From Pelagibacterium montanilacus (GTDB lineage: Bacteria; Pseudomonadota; Alphaproteobacteria; Rhizobiales; Devosiaceae), in NCBI RefSeq assembly GCF_003992665.1, contig NZ_RZMX01000059.1:124001-188000 (forward strand): a DNA stretch of 64,000 bases, read 5' to 3'. Position 1 is the first letter of the stretch. Each line of letters begins with the position of its first letter. Below, one piece after another: positions 51,887-61,034 of the stretch. Below the pieces are notes generated by a model. The model did not search any database and had not been told where the DNA came from. It saw only the letters and a list, made by a program, of their open reading frames with translations. A program made the position numbers and the translations under genes.

Positions 51887-53488
51887 ATGACCAAGCAGAT
51901 TTCCCTCGCCCAGGCAGCCGAATTGATCCCCGACGGGGCGGTCGTCACCATCTCGTCCTCGAGCGGGCTCGGCTGTCCCGATGCCATGCTCAGGGCCATC
52001 GGTGAACGCTTCGAGACGAGCGGCCACCCGCGCGACCTCACCACCCTGCACCCCATCGCCGCCGGCGACATGAGCGGGATCAAGGGCATCGACCACATCG
52101 CGCGCGATGGCCTGCTCTCCACCATCATCGCGGGGTCGTACCCCTCGGGCCCCTCGAGCGCGGAACCTCCCGCCATCTGGACCATGCTGGGCGAAAACCG
52201 CGTCGCGGCCTACAACGTGCCCTCGGGCATCCTGTTCGACATGCACCGGGAAGCCGCCGCCATGCGCCCCGGGGTTCTCACCAAGGTGGGGCTGGAAACC
52301 TTCGTGGATCCCGACCGGGAGGGCTGCGCCATGAACGCCGCCGCCGCCGCCCGGCCCATTGTCGAGAAGGTCCCCTTCGATGGCGAGCAATGGCTCTATT
52401 TCCGCTCCATCGCGCCAAAGGTCGCCATCATCCGTGCCACCTCCGCCGATGAGCGCGGCAATCTCACCTATGAGCATGAAGGCGCCTATCTGGGCGGCTT
52501 CGATCAGGCGCTGGCGGCCCGCAACAATGGCGGCATCGTCATCGCCCAGGTCAAAAGGGTCGCCAGGGCCGGCACCCTCAAGCCCCACGACGTGCGTATC
52601 CCCGGCATCCTGGTCGATTATGTCGTGGTCGACCCCGACCAGAAGCAGACCACCCAGACCCAGTACGATCCCGCCATCTCCGGGGAAATCTTCCGGCCCG
52701 AGGACAGCTTCCGTCTGCCCGAATTTTCCATCCAGAAGGTCATTGCCCGCCGCGTCGCCCAGGAGCTCGAGGCCGGCTCGGCGGTCAATCTGGGCTTTGG
52801 CATCTCCGCCAACGTCCCCCGCATCCTGATCGAGGAAGGGCTGCACGGCGCGGTCACCTGGGTCATCGAGCAGGGCCCGGTGGGTGGCGTTCCGCTTCTC
52901 GATTTCGCCTTCGGCTGCGCAGCGAACGCCGAGGCCTTCGTGCCCTCGCCCCACCAGTTCACCTATTTCCAGGGCGCCGGGTTCGACGCCGCGCTGCTCT
53001 CGTTCCTTGAGATCGGCCGGGACGGCTCGGTCAACGTCTCGAGGCTTTCCTTCCGCCCCCACGTCACCGCCGGCGCCGGCGGGTTCGTCGATATCACCGC
53101 GCGGGCCCGCAAAATCGTCTTTTCGGGGCTGTTCAATGCCGGCGCCAAGGTCCGTGCCGAGGACGGAAGGCTCGTTATCGACAAGGAAGGCAAGCTCAAA
53201 AAACTGGTCGAGGAGGTCGAGCACGTCACCTTTTCGGGTCCCCGCGCCGTGCGCCAGGGCCAGGACGTGACCTATGTCACCGAACGCTGCGTGATGAAGC
53301 TGACCGACGCCGGCGTCATTGTCACCGAGATCGCCCCGGGCGCAGACCTCCAGACCCACATTCTCGATCAGGCCGCGTTCCCGCTTCTGGTCGCCGACGA
53401 CCTCAAGACCATGGACGCGGCGCTCTTTGCGCCCGGGCCCATGGGCCTCTCCCTGCCGCAAAAGCCGCGGAGGGTGGTCAATGGCTGA
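51887..53488 (+). CDS. Family I CoA-transferase, fused alpha and beta domains (acetate/propionate CoA-transferase type)
   Basis: About 533 residues. Two fused domains: the first starts ISLAQAAELIPDGAVVTISSSSGLGCPDAMLRAIGERF, the second begins at about residue 285 (KVIARRVAQELEAGSAVNLGFGISANVP). TWVIEQGPVGG carries the glutamate that forms the CoA thioester. These enzymes activate acids with acyl-CoA as donor. The ATG at 51887 is used; a TTG at 51875 would overlap the upstream stop. Neither has a good ribosome site. Confidence 0.87.
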   Translation: MTKQISLAQAAELIPDGAVVTISSSSGLGCPDAMLRAIGERFETSGHPRDLTTLHPIAAGDMSGIKGIDHIARDGLLSTIIAGSYPSGPSSAEPPAIWTMLGENRVAAYNVPSGILFDMHREAAAMRPGVLTKVGLETFVDPDREGCAMNAAAAARPIVEKVPFDGEQWLYFRSIAPKVAIIRATSADERGNLTYEHEGAYLGGFDQALAARNNGGIVIAQVKRVARAGTLKPHDVRIPGILVDYVVVDPDQKQTTQTQYDPAISGEIFRPEDSFRLPEFSIQKVIARRVAQELEAGSAVNLGFGISANVPRILIEEGLHGAVTWVIEQGPVGGVPLLDFAFGCAANAEAFVPSPHQFTYFQGAGFDAALLSFLEIGRDGSVNVSRLSFRPHVTAGAGGFVDITARARKIVFSGLFNAGAKVRAEDGRLVIDKEGKLKKLVEEVEHVTFSGPRAVRQGQDVTYVTERCVMKLTDAGVIVTEIAPGADLQTHILDQAAFPLLVADDLKTMDAALFAPGPMGLSLPQKPRRVVNG

Positions 53489-54257
53489 TCCCCGCATCGG
53501 GCTTTCCCTCGAGGGCCACATCGCGATCCTCACCTTCGCGCGCCCCGACAAGCTCAACGCCTTCGACCTCGACATGCTGCGCGCCCTTTCCGAGGCCTGC
53601 GACGCGGCCGAAGCGAGCTCCGCCCGCGCGCTCGTCCTCACCGGCTCGGGCAAGGCGTTTTCCGCGGGCGGGGACATCACCGCCTGGGCCGCCATGGCGC
53701 CCAACGCCTTTGGCCACGACTGGGTGCGCATGGGACACCGTGTGCTCTCCCGGCTCGCCGGCCTGCGCATGCCGGTGGTTGCCGCGCTCAACGGCCACGC
53801 TCTGGGCGGGGGCCTCGAGATCGCGGCGGCCGCCGATATCCGCATCGCCCAGACCGGGATCAAGATCGGCCTGCCCGAAACCGGGTTGGGCATGGTCCCG
53901 GGCTGGTCGGGCACCCAGCGGCTGGTCACGCGCTTCGGCGCCCGACTCGTGCGCCGCATGGCGCTGGGCGGGGAGGTCTTTTCCGCCGAGGAGGCGCTGG
54001 CGCTGGGGATCGTGGACAAGGTCGTGGAGCCCGGAGAGGCGCGCTCTGCCGCGATCGCCTACGCCGAGGCCATCGCCGCGCGCGGCCCTGCCGCCACCGA
54101 AACCGCCAAGCTCATGATCGCCGCCGCCTCCGGGGAGGATGCAGGAGCGGCTGTCGAGGCGCTCGGCTCGATGCTGGTTGCGGGCACCGCTGATCTCAAG
54201 GAAGGCGTCGCCGCTTTCACCGGAAAGCGCGCGCCGGATTTCAGGGGGGAATGGTAG
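53481..54257 (+). CDS. Enoyl-CoA hydratase/isomerase with intact catalytic glutamates
   Basis: 258 residues. Both catalytic glutamates of classical hydratases are present: Glu113 (GGGLEIAAAAD) and Glu133 (IGLPETGLG). The oxyanion region GKAFSAGGDI is also normal. ATG 53481 has GGAGGG 7-8 bases upstream and lies inside the last codons of the CoA-transferase gene. It contrasts with the crotonase at 32633, which lacks both residues. It likely acts on the CoA ester made by the preceding transferase. Confidence 0.9.
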   Translation: MADPRIGLSLEGHIAILTFARPDKLNAFDLDMLRALSEACDAAEASSARALVLTGSGKAFSAGGDITAWAAMAPNAFGHDWVRMGHRVLSRLAGLRMPVVAALNGHALGGGLEIAAAADIRIAQTGIKIGLPETGLGMVPGWSGTQRLVTRFGARLVRRMALGGEVFSAEEALALGIVDKVVEPGEARSAAIAYAEAIAARGPAATETAKLMIAAASGEDAGAAVEALGSMLVAGTADLKEGVAAFTGKRAPDFRGEW

Positions 54258-54472
54258 CGCGCACCGACAATACCCGCTGGGCAGCCAATGCACGGCGGAT
54301 TAGACTATAGTCGTACCCCCCAATAGGGCCGCGCATCGGGCGGAGGACCGCACTGGCGGAATGCCCGGAAGGCCCGGGGGGTGAGGAGGAATTCCGCACG
54401 GCAATCATGCCGCTGCGGTGCAAGCGACGGGACCGAATGTCTCGTCATGGATCCATTGGGAGGACCATTGTT
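54258..54472. other. Intergenic region before the sugar ABC operon
   Basis: 215 bases without a supported gene. It contains GAGGAGGAATT at about 54379-54389 and, nearer to the gene, GGGAGG about ten bases before the binding-protein start at 54473. An in-frame ATG at 54407 would add 22 basic residues before the signal peptide, which is not plausible. No LacI-type palindrome of the 49569 kind is seen. Confidence 0.4.
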
Positions 54473-55720
54473 ATGAATAAGCTTTTTGCAGGCACGGCGC
54501 TCGCCGCGCTGATGATCGCCTCTCCCGGCTTTGCCCAGGAGAACGGTCAGGTGGAGGTTCTGCACTGGTGGACGTCCGGCGGTGAAGCCGCCGCGCTCGA
54601 CGTGCTGCGCGCCGACCTCGAGACCCAGGGCATCGGCTGGCAGGACATGCCCGTCGCCGGCGGTGGCGGCTCGGACGCCATGACCGTGCTGCGCGCCCGT
54701 GTCACCGGCGGCAACGCCCCCACCGCCGTCCAGATGCTCGGCTTTGACATTCTCGACTGGGCCCGCGAGGGTTCGCTGGGCAATCTCGACGAGATCGCCA
54801 GCGAGCAGGGCTGGGACGAGGTCGTCCCCGAAGCGCTCCAAGCCTTCTCGCGCTATGAGGATCACTGGATCGCCGCGCCGGTCAATGTGCACTCCACCAA
54901 CTGGATGTGGATCAACAACGACGCGCTCGAAGCGGCCGGCGGCGAGATTCCCGAAACCTGGGAAGACCTCATCGCCATGCTCGACAATTTCCGCGAGCAG
55001 GGCATCACCCCGATCGGCCATGGCGGCCAGGACTGGCAGGATGCCACCATCTTTGACGCCGTCGTCCTGTCCATGGGCACCGATTTCTACCAGCAGACCA
55101 TGATCGACCTCGATCTCGAGGCGCTGCGGTCCGAAACCATGGTCGACGTGTTCGACCGCATGGAAATCCTGCGCGGCTATGTGGACGACAACTTCTCGGG
55201 CCGTGACTGGAACCTGGCTTCGGCCATGGTCATCAACGGGGAGGCCGGCGTCCAGTTCATGGGTGACTGGGCCAAGGGTGAATTCCTCAATGCCGGCCTC
55301 GAGCCGGGCGTGGACTTCCAGTGCGCCCGCTATCCCGGCACCCAGGGCGCGGTGACGTTCAACGCCGACCAGTTCGCCATGTTCTCTGTCGCCGAAGAGC
55401 AGGTCCCGGCCCAGCTCGCCATGGCCTCCTCGATCATGAGCCCTGAGTTCCAGGTCGCGTTCAACACGGTCAAGGGCTCGGCTCCGGCCCGCACCGACAT
55501 CTCGGACGAAGAGTTCGACGCCTGCGGCCAGAAGGCCATGGCCGACCTCGCCGAAGCCTCCGAGAACGGCACCCTGCTTGGCTCCATGGCCCATGGTCAC
55601 GCCAACCCGGCCGGCGTCAAGAACGCCATGTACGACGTGATCACCGCCCACTTCAACGGTGAGTACACGTCCGAGGAAGCCGCCGAGGAACTCGCCAACG
55701 CCGTCGAGTTCGCAATGTAA
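54473..55720 (+). CDS. Sugar-type ABC transporter substrate-binding protein (family 1)
   Basis: 415 residues. Signal peptide [19 protein letters not shown] ending [27 protein letters not shown] and [17 protein letters not shown] are typical of carbohydrate-binding proteins of the CUT1 group. Very acidic. It would deliver a mono- or oligosaccharide or a polyol to the MalF/MalG-type permeases. A hairpin follows the stop codon. Confidence 0.92.
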   Translation: MNKLFAGTALAALMIASPGFAQENGQVEVLHWWTSGGEAAALDVLRADLETQGIGWQDMPVAGGGGSDAMTVLRARVTGGNAPTAVQMLGFDILDWAREGSLGNLDEIASEQGWDEVVPEALQAFSRYEDHWIAAPVNVHSTNWMWINNDALEAAGGEIPETWEDLIAMLDNFREQGITPIGHGGQDWQDATIFDAVVLSMGTDFYQQTMIDLDLEALRSETMVDVFDRMEILRGYVDDNFSGRDWNLASAMVINGEAGVQFMGDWAKGEFLNAGLEPGVDFQCARYPGTQGAVTFNADQFAMFSVAEEQVPAQLAMASSIMSPEFQVAFNTVKGSAPARTDISDEEFDACGQKAMADLAEASENGTLLGSMAHGHANPAGVKNAMYDVITAHFNGEYTSEEAAEELANAVEFAM

Positions 55721-55731
55721 TCGACAGGCAC

Positions 55732-55757
55732 GGGGCGCCCGGTCCTCCGGGCGTCCC
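55732..55757 (+). terminator. Intra-operon hairpin after the sugar-binding-protein gene
   Basis: GGGGCGCCCGG and CCGGGCGTCCC form an 11-bp stem (one G-U pair) with loop TCCT. No T-run follows. It separates the binding-protein gene from the permease genes, the arrangement known from malE-malF, where hairpins keep binding-protein mRNA in excess. Confidence 0.6.
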
Positions 55758-55853
55758 TCCCGCAGACTACGCCCCAGTGGCCACGCTCGCCCTCCGTCCG
55801 GACGAGAGCGTTTTCGCCGGCCGTGGTCGCTGCATGGTTGAGGAACCCACGGC

Positions 55854-56735
55854 ATGGATACGCGCAGCCGCCTACAGGACTTCCTGCCCAAGCTGGTCTT
55901 GAGTCCGAGCTTCTTTCTGATCCTTTTCTTTGTGTACGGCTTTATCGCCTACACGGCTTACCTCTCGTTCACCGACAGCCGCATGCTGCCGTCCAACGGG
56001 CTGGTGGGGTTTGACAACTACATCCGCCTCTGGTCGCTGCCGCACTGGAACCGGGCGGTCATGAATCTCGCCATCTTCGGCACGCTCTATATCGGGCTGT
56101 GCACGGTGATCGGTCTGGGGCTCGCGATCCTGCTCGACCAGAAGATCCGCGCCGAGGGCATCCTGCGCCCGATCTATCTCTACCCCATGGCGCTTTCGTT
56201 CATCGTCACCGGCACCGCCTGGAAATGGTTCCTCGATCCCGGCGTGGGGCTGGAAAACACCATGCATCTGTGGGGCTGGGAAAGCTTCCGGTTCAACTGG
56301 ATTCACGATCGCACCTTTGCGATCTACACCGTTGTTCTTGCTGCGGTCTGGCAGTCCTCGGGCTTTGTCATGGCCATGTTCCTGGCTGGCCTGCGCGGGG
56401 TCGACAACGAGATCATAAAGGCCGCCCAGATCGATGGTGCGTCCAGTTTCACCATCTATCGCCGCATCGTCATCCCGCTGATGCGGCCCGTGTTCCTCTC
56501 GGCCTTCGTGGTGCTCGCCCACCTCGCGATCAAGTCCTATGACCTTGTGATCGCGCTCACCGGCGGCGGCCCCGGCCAGGCAACCGAATTGCCGGCGACC
56601 TTCATGTATTCCTACACATTCACCCGCAACCAGATGGGCATCGGCGCATCCTCGGCCATCATCATGATGATCATGGTGTTCTCCATCATCATCCCCTACC
56701 TCTATGCCGAGCTGCGCGGGGAGGACAAACGATGA
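55854..56735 (+). CDS. Sugar ABC transporter permease (MalF/UgpA type)
   Basis: 293 residues, about six helices. The EAA-type loop is NEIIKAAQIDGASSFTIYRRIVIPLMRPVFLSAFV. The N terminus is short, as in CUT1 permeases without the extra periplasmic domain of MalF. TTGAGGAA lies 9 bases upstream of the ATG. Overlaps the next permease by ATGA. Confidence 0.92.
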   Translation: MDTRSRLQDFLPKLVLSPSFFLILFFVYGFIAYTAYLSFTDSRMLPSNGLVGFDNYIRLWSLPHWNRAVMNLAIFGTLYIGLCTVIGLGLAILLDQKIRAEGILRPIYLYPMALSFIVTGTAWKWFLDPGVGLENTMHLWGWESFRFNWIHDRTFAIYTVVLAAVWQSSGFVMAMFLAGLRGVDNEIIKAAQIDGASSFTIYRRIVIPLMRPVFLSAFVVLAHLAIKSYDLVIALTGGGPGQATELPATFMYSYTFTRNQMGIGASSAIIMMIMVFSIIIPYLYAELRGEDKR

Positions 56736-57604
56736 GTTCCGGCGTCGCGATTTCCCATTCCCGGCTGACCCGGGGCCTCATCTACGCGGCCCTGCTGCTG
56801 TTTGCGAGCTTCTACCTGCTGCCGCTCTACGTCATGGTCGTCAACTCGCTCAAACCCTTGAGCGAAATCCAGAGCGGGGGCATGCTCTCGCTGCCCGAGC
56901 AGTGGACGATTGCGCCCTGGCTCACCGCGTGGTCCTCCGCCCAGGTGGGTGTGGAGGCCACCGGCCTGCGCCCCTATTTCCTCAACTCGATCATGATGGT
57001 GGTGCCCGCCGTCACCATCTCGACGATCCTCGGGGCCTTCAACGGCTATGTGCTGACCAAATGGCAGTTCCGCGGGCACAACATCGTCTTCGGCATGCTG
57101 CTTCTGGCCTGCTTCATTCCCTTCCAGATCGTGCTCATCCCCATGGCCCGCGTCCTGGGCATGCTGGGCATGGCCGGCACGCTCCAGGGGCTCATCCTCG
57201 TCCACATCGTTTACGGGCTGGGCTTCACCACGCTCTACTTCCGCAACTATTACGCGGCGTTCCCCACCGAGCTGGTGCGCGCCGCGCAGATCGACGGGGC
57301 GGGGTTCTTCCAGATATTCTTCAGGATCATGCTGCCGTCATCGGGCCCCATCATCGTGGTGTCGGTCATCTGGCAGTTCACCAACATCTGGAACGACTTC
57401 CTGTTCGGGGCCTCCTTTTCGGGCTTCACCTCGACCCCGATGACCGTTGCGCTCAACAACCTCGTGAGTTCCTCGACCGGTGTCCGGGAATACAACGTCC
57501 ATTTCGCGGGCGCCATTCTGGCCGCCCTTCCAACGCTGATCGTCTACATCGTCTCGGGCCGCTATTTCGTGCGCGGTCTGATGTCGGGCGCGGTCAAGGG
57601 GTAA
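56732..57604 (+). CDS. Sugar ABC transporter permease (MalG/UgpE type)
   Basis: 290 residues, about six helices. N-terminal FASFYLLPLYVMVVNSLKPLSEI and the EAA-type loop PTELVRAAQIDGAGFFQIFFRIMLPSSGPIIVV are typical of CUT1 permeases. It forms a heterodimer with the preceding gene product. The ATPase gene starts three bases after its stop. Confidence 0.92.
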   Translation: MSSGVAISHSRLTRGLIYAALLLFASFYLLPLYVMVVNSLKPLSEIQSGGMLSLPEQWTIAPWLTAWSSAQVGVEATGLRPYFLNSIMMVVPAVTISTILGAFNGYVLTKWQFRGHNIVFGMLLLACFIPFQIVLIPMARVLGMLGMAGTLQGLILVHIVYGLGFTTLYFRNYYAAFPTELVRAAQIDGAGFFQIFFRIMLPSSGPIIVVSVIWQFTNIWNDFLFGASFSGFTSTPMTVALNNLVSSSTGVREYNVHFAGAILAALPTLIVYIVSGRYFVRGLMSGAVKG

Positions 57605-57607
57605 GCC

Positions 57608-58723
57608 ATGTCATTTCTCGCCATCAAGAACCTCAACAAGGCGTTCGGCTCGGTCGAAGTGCTCAAGGACATCAATCTCGAGATCGAGGAGGGGGGCTTT
57701 CTCGTCCTCGTCGGACCCTCGGGCTGCGGCAAGTCCACCCTGCTCAACACCATCGCCGGGCTCGAGCCCATCACCTCGGGCACCATCGAGATTCGCGAGC
57801 GCTCGGTCGAGGGCCTGCACCCCTCCAAGCGCGACATCGCCATGGTGTTCCAGTCCTACGCGCTCTACCCCAACATGACCGTGGCCGGAAACATCGCCTT
57901 CGGCATGGAGGTGCGGGGGGTGCCCAAGCCCGAACGCGACAAGGCCATCGCCGAGGTCGCCGACACGCTCCAGATCGGCCATCTCCTCAAGCGCAAGCCG
58001 AGCCAGCTTTCGGGCGGCCAGCGCCAGCGCGTTGCCATGGGCCGGGCGCTGGTGCGCAAGCCCCAGGTCTTCCTCTTTGACGAACCGCTCTCGAACCTTG
58101 ATGCCAAGCTTCGCGTCGACATGCGCACCGAGATCAAGCGCCTGCACCAGCGTCTGGGCACCACCATCGTGTACGTCACCCACGACCAGATCGAGGCCAT
58201 GACGCTCGCCACAAAGATCGCCGTGCTCAAGGATGGCGTGCTCCAGCAGTTCGGCTCGCCCTCCGAAATCTACAACAATCCCGCCAATCTCTTTGTCGCC
58301 GATTTCATGGGCTCGCCGGCCATGAACCTGCTCGATGCCCGGATCGAGCAGGCCGAGACCGGGCATTCCATCGTGCTCGATCGGCCCGGGGGCGAACCGC
58401 TGGTGCTCAATTATGCGGCCCATTCCGATGCGCTCGCCGCCCATCACGGCAAGCAGGTCATCTTCGGTATCCGCCCCGAAGCGCTCACCGATCCCGATGG
58501 CGGGGACCGCAACGCCCGCATGCTGGTGGAGGGAGACTGCCTGATCGACGTGGTCGAGCCCGCAGGGTCCGACACTTTCGCGGTCACCCGGCTGGGCGGC
58601 AAGGAAGTGGTCGCGCGCCTGCGCGCCGATGCCAGCATCGATCCGGGCACCACGGCCCGCCTGTCGTTCAACCTCGACAAGGCGGTCTTCTTCGATCCCA
58701 AGACCCAGACCCGGATCGTCTGA
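57608..58723 (+). CDS. Sugar ABC transporter ATPase (UgpC/MsmK type)
   Basis: 371 residues. Walker A GPSGCGKST, signature LSGGQRQRVAMGRALV, Walker B VFLFDEPLSNLDA, switch histidine in VYVTHDQIEAMTLA, and a C-terminal TOBE-type regulatory domain from about residue 240 (NLFVADFMGSPAMNLL). The length is that of CUT1 ATPases. It energises the import of the carbohydrate bound by the upstream protein. Confidence 0.93.
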   Translation: MSFLAIKNLNKAFGSVEVLKDINLEIEEGGFLVLVGPSGCGKSTLLNTIAGLEPITSGTIEIRERSVEGLHPSKRDIAMVFQSYALYPNMTVAGNIAFGMEVRGVPKPERDKAIAEVADTLQIGHLLKRKPSQLSGGQRQRVAMGRALVRKPQVFLFDEPLSNLDAKLRVDMRTEIKRLHQRLGTTIVYVTHDQIEAMTLATKIAVLKDGVLQQFGSPSEIYNNPANLFVADFMGSPAMNLLDARIEQAETGHSIVLDRPGGEPLVLNYAAHSDALAAHHGKQVIFGIRPEALTDPDGGDRNARMLVEGDCLIDVVEPAGSDTFAVTRLGGKEVVARLRADASIDPGTTARLSFNLDKAVFFDPKTQTRIV

Positions 58724-58728
58724 GCGCC

Positions 58729-60237
58729 ATGGCGTCGTCCCCCGATATCGTCATCATCGGCTCGGGCATCGGGGGCGCGACCCTGGCGTCCGGCATTGCG
58801 CCGGGCGGGGCCTCGATCCTCATCCTGGAGGCCGGTGGGCACCTGTCGGCATCGCCCGCCAATCGCGATCAGGTGGCGATCTTCCAGCGCCGCCATTTCC
58901 ACTCCAGCGAGCTCTGGTACGACAGCACCGGCAAGGGCTTCAGCCCGGGCAATTACTACTATGTCGGGGGCAATTCCAAATTCTACGGCGCGGTTCTCGC
59001 CCGTTACCGTGCCGAGGATTTCGGCGAGATCGTCCATCGGGAAGGCGTCTCCCCGGCCTGGCCGTTCCCCTACGAGACGCTCGAGCCCTGGTACACCCGC
59101 GCCGAACAGCTTTACGCGGTGCGCGGCATGCTGGGCGAGGATCCCACCGAGCCGTCCCATTCGGGCGTCTACGCCCATCCCCCCGTGCCCGATGAGCCGG
59201 CCATCGCCCGGGTGCGGGCCCGCCTCTCGGAGCTCGGGCTCCATCCCTACAGCCTGCCGCTGGGGGTCGATATCGACGCCTGGCTTGCGGGCGGCCAGAC
59301 CCCGTGGGACGCCCATCCCTCGTCCAATGACGGCAAGATGGACGCCGAGACCGCCGCGCTTTCCAAAGCGCTCGCCCACGACAATGTCCGACTCGAGACC
59401 GGCGCCCGCGTCACCCGGCTCGAGACCGCGCCCGACGGCAAGGCCATCGCCGCGGTTCACTATCGCCAGAACGGGGAAGACAAGGTCGTCCGCCCGGCGC
59501 TCGTGGTACTCTCGGCGGGCGCGGTCAAATCCGCAGCCTTGCTTCTGGCCTCCGCCGACAACGCCAACCCCGATGGCCTTGCCAACCGCTCGGGACAGGT
59601 CGGGCGCAATTTCATGAACCACAACGCCAGTGCCGTCATCGCCACCGCACCCTGGTACACCAATGATTCCGTCTACCAGAAGACCTTCGGGTTCAACGAT
59701 TTCTACCTCTCGGACGGGGAGGGCGGTCCCCCGCTGGGCAATGTCCAGCTTCTGGGCCGGGTCTCCGGACCGATCCTGAAATCCTCCATGCCCTCGGCGC
59801 CCGGCTGGCTGCTCGACCAGATCTCGCGCCACGGTATCGATTTCTACGCCATGAGCGAGGATATCCCCTCGCCCGAAAGCCGCGTTACACTCGATGGCCA
59901 GCGCATCGTCCTGCACTGGACCCGCACCAACTGGCAGGCCCATCTCGATCTCGTCGCGCGGCTGAAATCTGTCCTGCGCCGGGCCGGCTTCCCGCTGGTC
60001 GTCTCCCAGGCCTTCGACAAGCGCACCCCTTCGCACCAATGCGGCACGGTGCGCATGGGGTCCGACCCCGCGACATCCCCGCTCGACATCTGGTGCCGGG
60101 CCCACGACCACCCGAACCTCTTTGTCATGGACGCAAGCTTTCTACCCACCTCCGCGGCGGTCAATCCCTCGCTCACCATCGCCGCCCAGGCCTTGCGGGT
60201 CGCCGACCACATCGCCACCACGGAGCGTGTGTCATGA
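58729..60237 (+). CDS. GMC-type oxidoreductase (FAD-dependent) 1
   Basis: 502 residues. FAD-binding start PDIVIIGSGIGGATLASGIAPGGASILILEAGG. GNYYYVGGNSKFYGA is the GMC substrate/flavin region. The C-terminal active-site block has HQCGTVRMG with the catalytic-pair His, and AVNPSLTIAAQALRVADHI with the Asn. Members oxidise alcohols, sugars or polyols. Follows the ATPase gene after 5 bases, so the imported sugar or polyol is the likely substrate. Overlaps the SDR gene by ATGA. Confidence 0.87.
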   Translation: MASSPDIVIIGSGIGGATLASGIAPGGASILILEAGGHLSASPANRDQVAIFQRRHFHSSELWYDSTGKGFSPGNYYYVGGNSKFYGAVLARYRAEDFGEIVHREGVSPAWPFPYETLEPWYTRAEQLYAVRGMLGEDPTEPSHSGVYAHPPVPDEPAIARVRARLSELGLHPYSLPLGVDIDAWLAGGQTPWDAHPSSNDGKMDAETAALSKALAHDNVRLETGARVTRLETAPDGKAIAAVHYRQNGEDKVVRPALVVLSAGAVKSAALLLASADNANPDGLANRSGQVGRNFMNHNASAVIATAPWYTNDSVYQKTFGFNDFYLSDGEGGPPLGNVQLLGRVSGPILKSSMPSAPGWLLDQISRHGIDFYAMSEDIPSPESRVTLDGQRIVLHWTRTNWQAHLDLVARLKSVLRRAGFPLVVSQAFDKRTPSHQCGTVRMGSDPATSPLDIWCRAHDHPNLFVMDASFLPTSAAVNPSLTIAAQALRVADHIATTERVS

Positions 60238-61004
60238 GCGCCGAACGCCCCCTCGCCATCGTCACCGGGGCGAAGCGCGGCATCGGCCTGGCCATCGCCA
60301 CCGCGCTGGCCCGCGCCGGGCACGATCTGCTCATCGCCGACCTCGGATCGGAGGCCGAAGCCGCCCACGCTCTGGCAAATGTGGCAGGGGAGGGGGCAAA
60401 TGTGGCATTCGTGCCCTTCGACCTCTCCGATCAGTCCTCCCACGAGGCTGTACTGGACGCGATCAGGGCCCGATCAACACCGATATCATGCCTTATCAAC
60501 AACGCTGGACGGGGCGCCGTGAAGCGTGGCGATCTGCTCGATCTCACGGTCGAAAGCTTCGACGCGGTGCTCGATACCAATTTGCGCGGCACCGTGTTCT
60601 TCACCCAGGCCATTGTTCGCGAAATGCTCGCCAATCGGGCCCCGGGCCCGCGTACCATCGTCACCATCGGCTCGGTCTCGGCCACCCTGAGTTCGCCGGA
60701 GCGGCTGGAGTATTGCATGTCCAAGGCCGCCCTCGCGAGCTTCTCGAAAGGCCTCGCCCTGCGCCTTGCCGACGAAGCCATTGCCGTCTTCGAGGTCCGG
60801 CCCGGCATCATCCGCACGGGCATGACCGCCGGCGTAGCGGATCGCTACGACACCCTGATTGCCGACGGCCTCGTGCCCATGCGCCGCTGGGGCGAGCCCG
60901 AGGACATCGGGACGATCGTTGCCGATCTGGCCAGCGGTCGGTTCGCCTTCGCCACGGGCTCGGTCATCAATGCCGATGGCGGGCTCAGCATAGGCCGGCT
61001 CTGA
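60234..61004 (+). CDS. Short-chain dehydrogenase/reductase
   Basis: 256 residues. TGAKRGIGLAIA glycine motif, NNAGRG, catalytic serine in VTIGSVSA and Tyr-x3-Lys in EYCMSKAAL. C-terminal FATGSVINADGGLS is typical. The gene lies between two GMC oxidoreductases, 30 bases before the second. It probably catalyses a sequential oxidation on the same substrate. Confidence 0.9.
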   Translation: MSAERPLAIVTGAKRGIGLAIATALARAGHDLLIADLGSEAEAAHALANVAGEGANVAFVPFDLSDQSSHEAVLDAIRARSTPISCLINNAGRGAVKRGDLLDLTVESFDAVLDTNLRGTVFFTQAIVREMLANRAPGPRTIVTIGSVSATLSSPERLEYCMSKAALASFSKGLALRLADEAIAVFEVRPGIIRTGMTAGVADRYDTLIADGLVPMRRWGEPEDIGTIVADLASGRFAFATGSVINADGGLSIGRL

Positions 61005-61034
61005 TTATTGCCGGCCCGGGAGAAAAGCATTCCA

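Noticed and set aside
54407-54472. N-terminal extension of the sugar-binding protein
   Set aside because: It would place basic residues before a perfect signal peptide, and the good ribosome site (GGGAGG) is in front of the ATG at 54473.
58444-60111. Minus-strand frame of 555 codons opposite the first GMC gene
   Set aside because: Antisense shadow of a clear FAD-dependent oxidoreductase.
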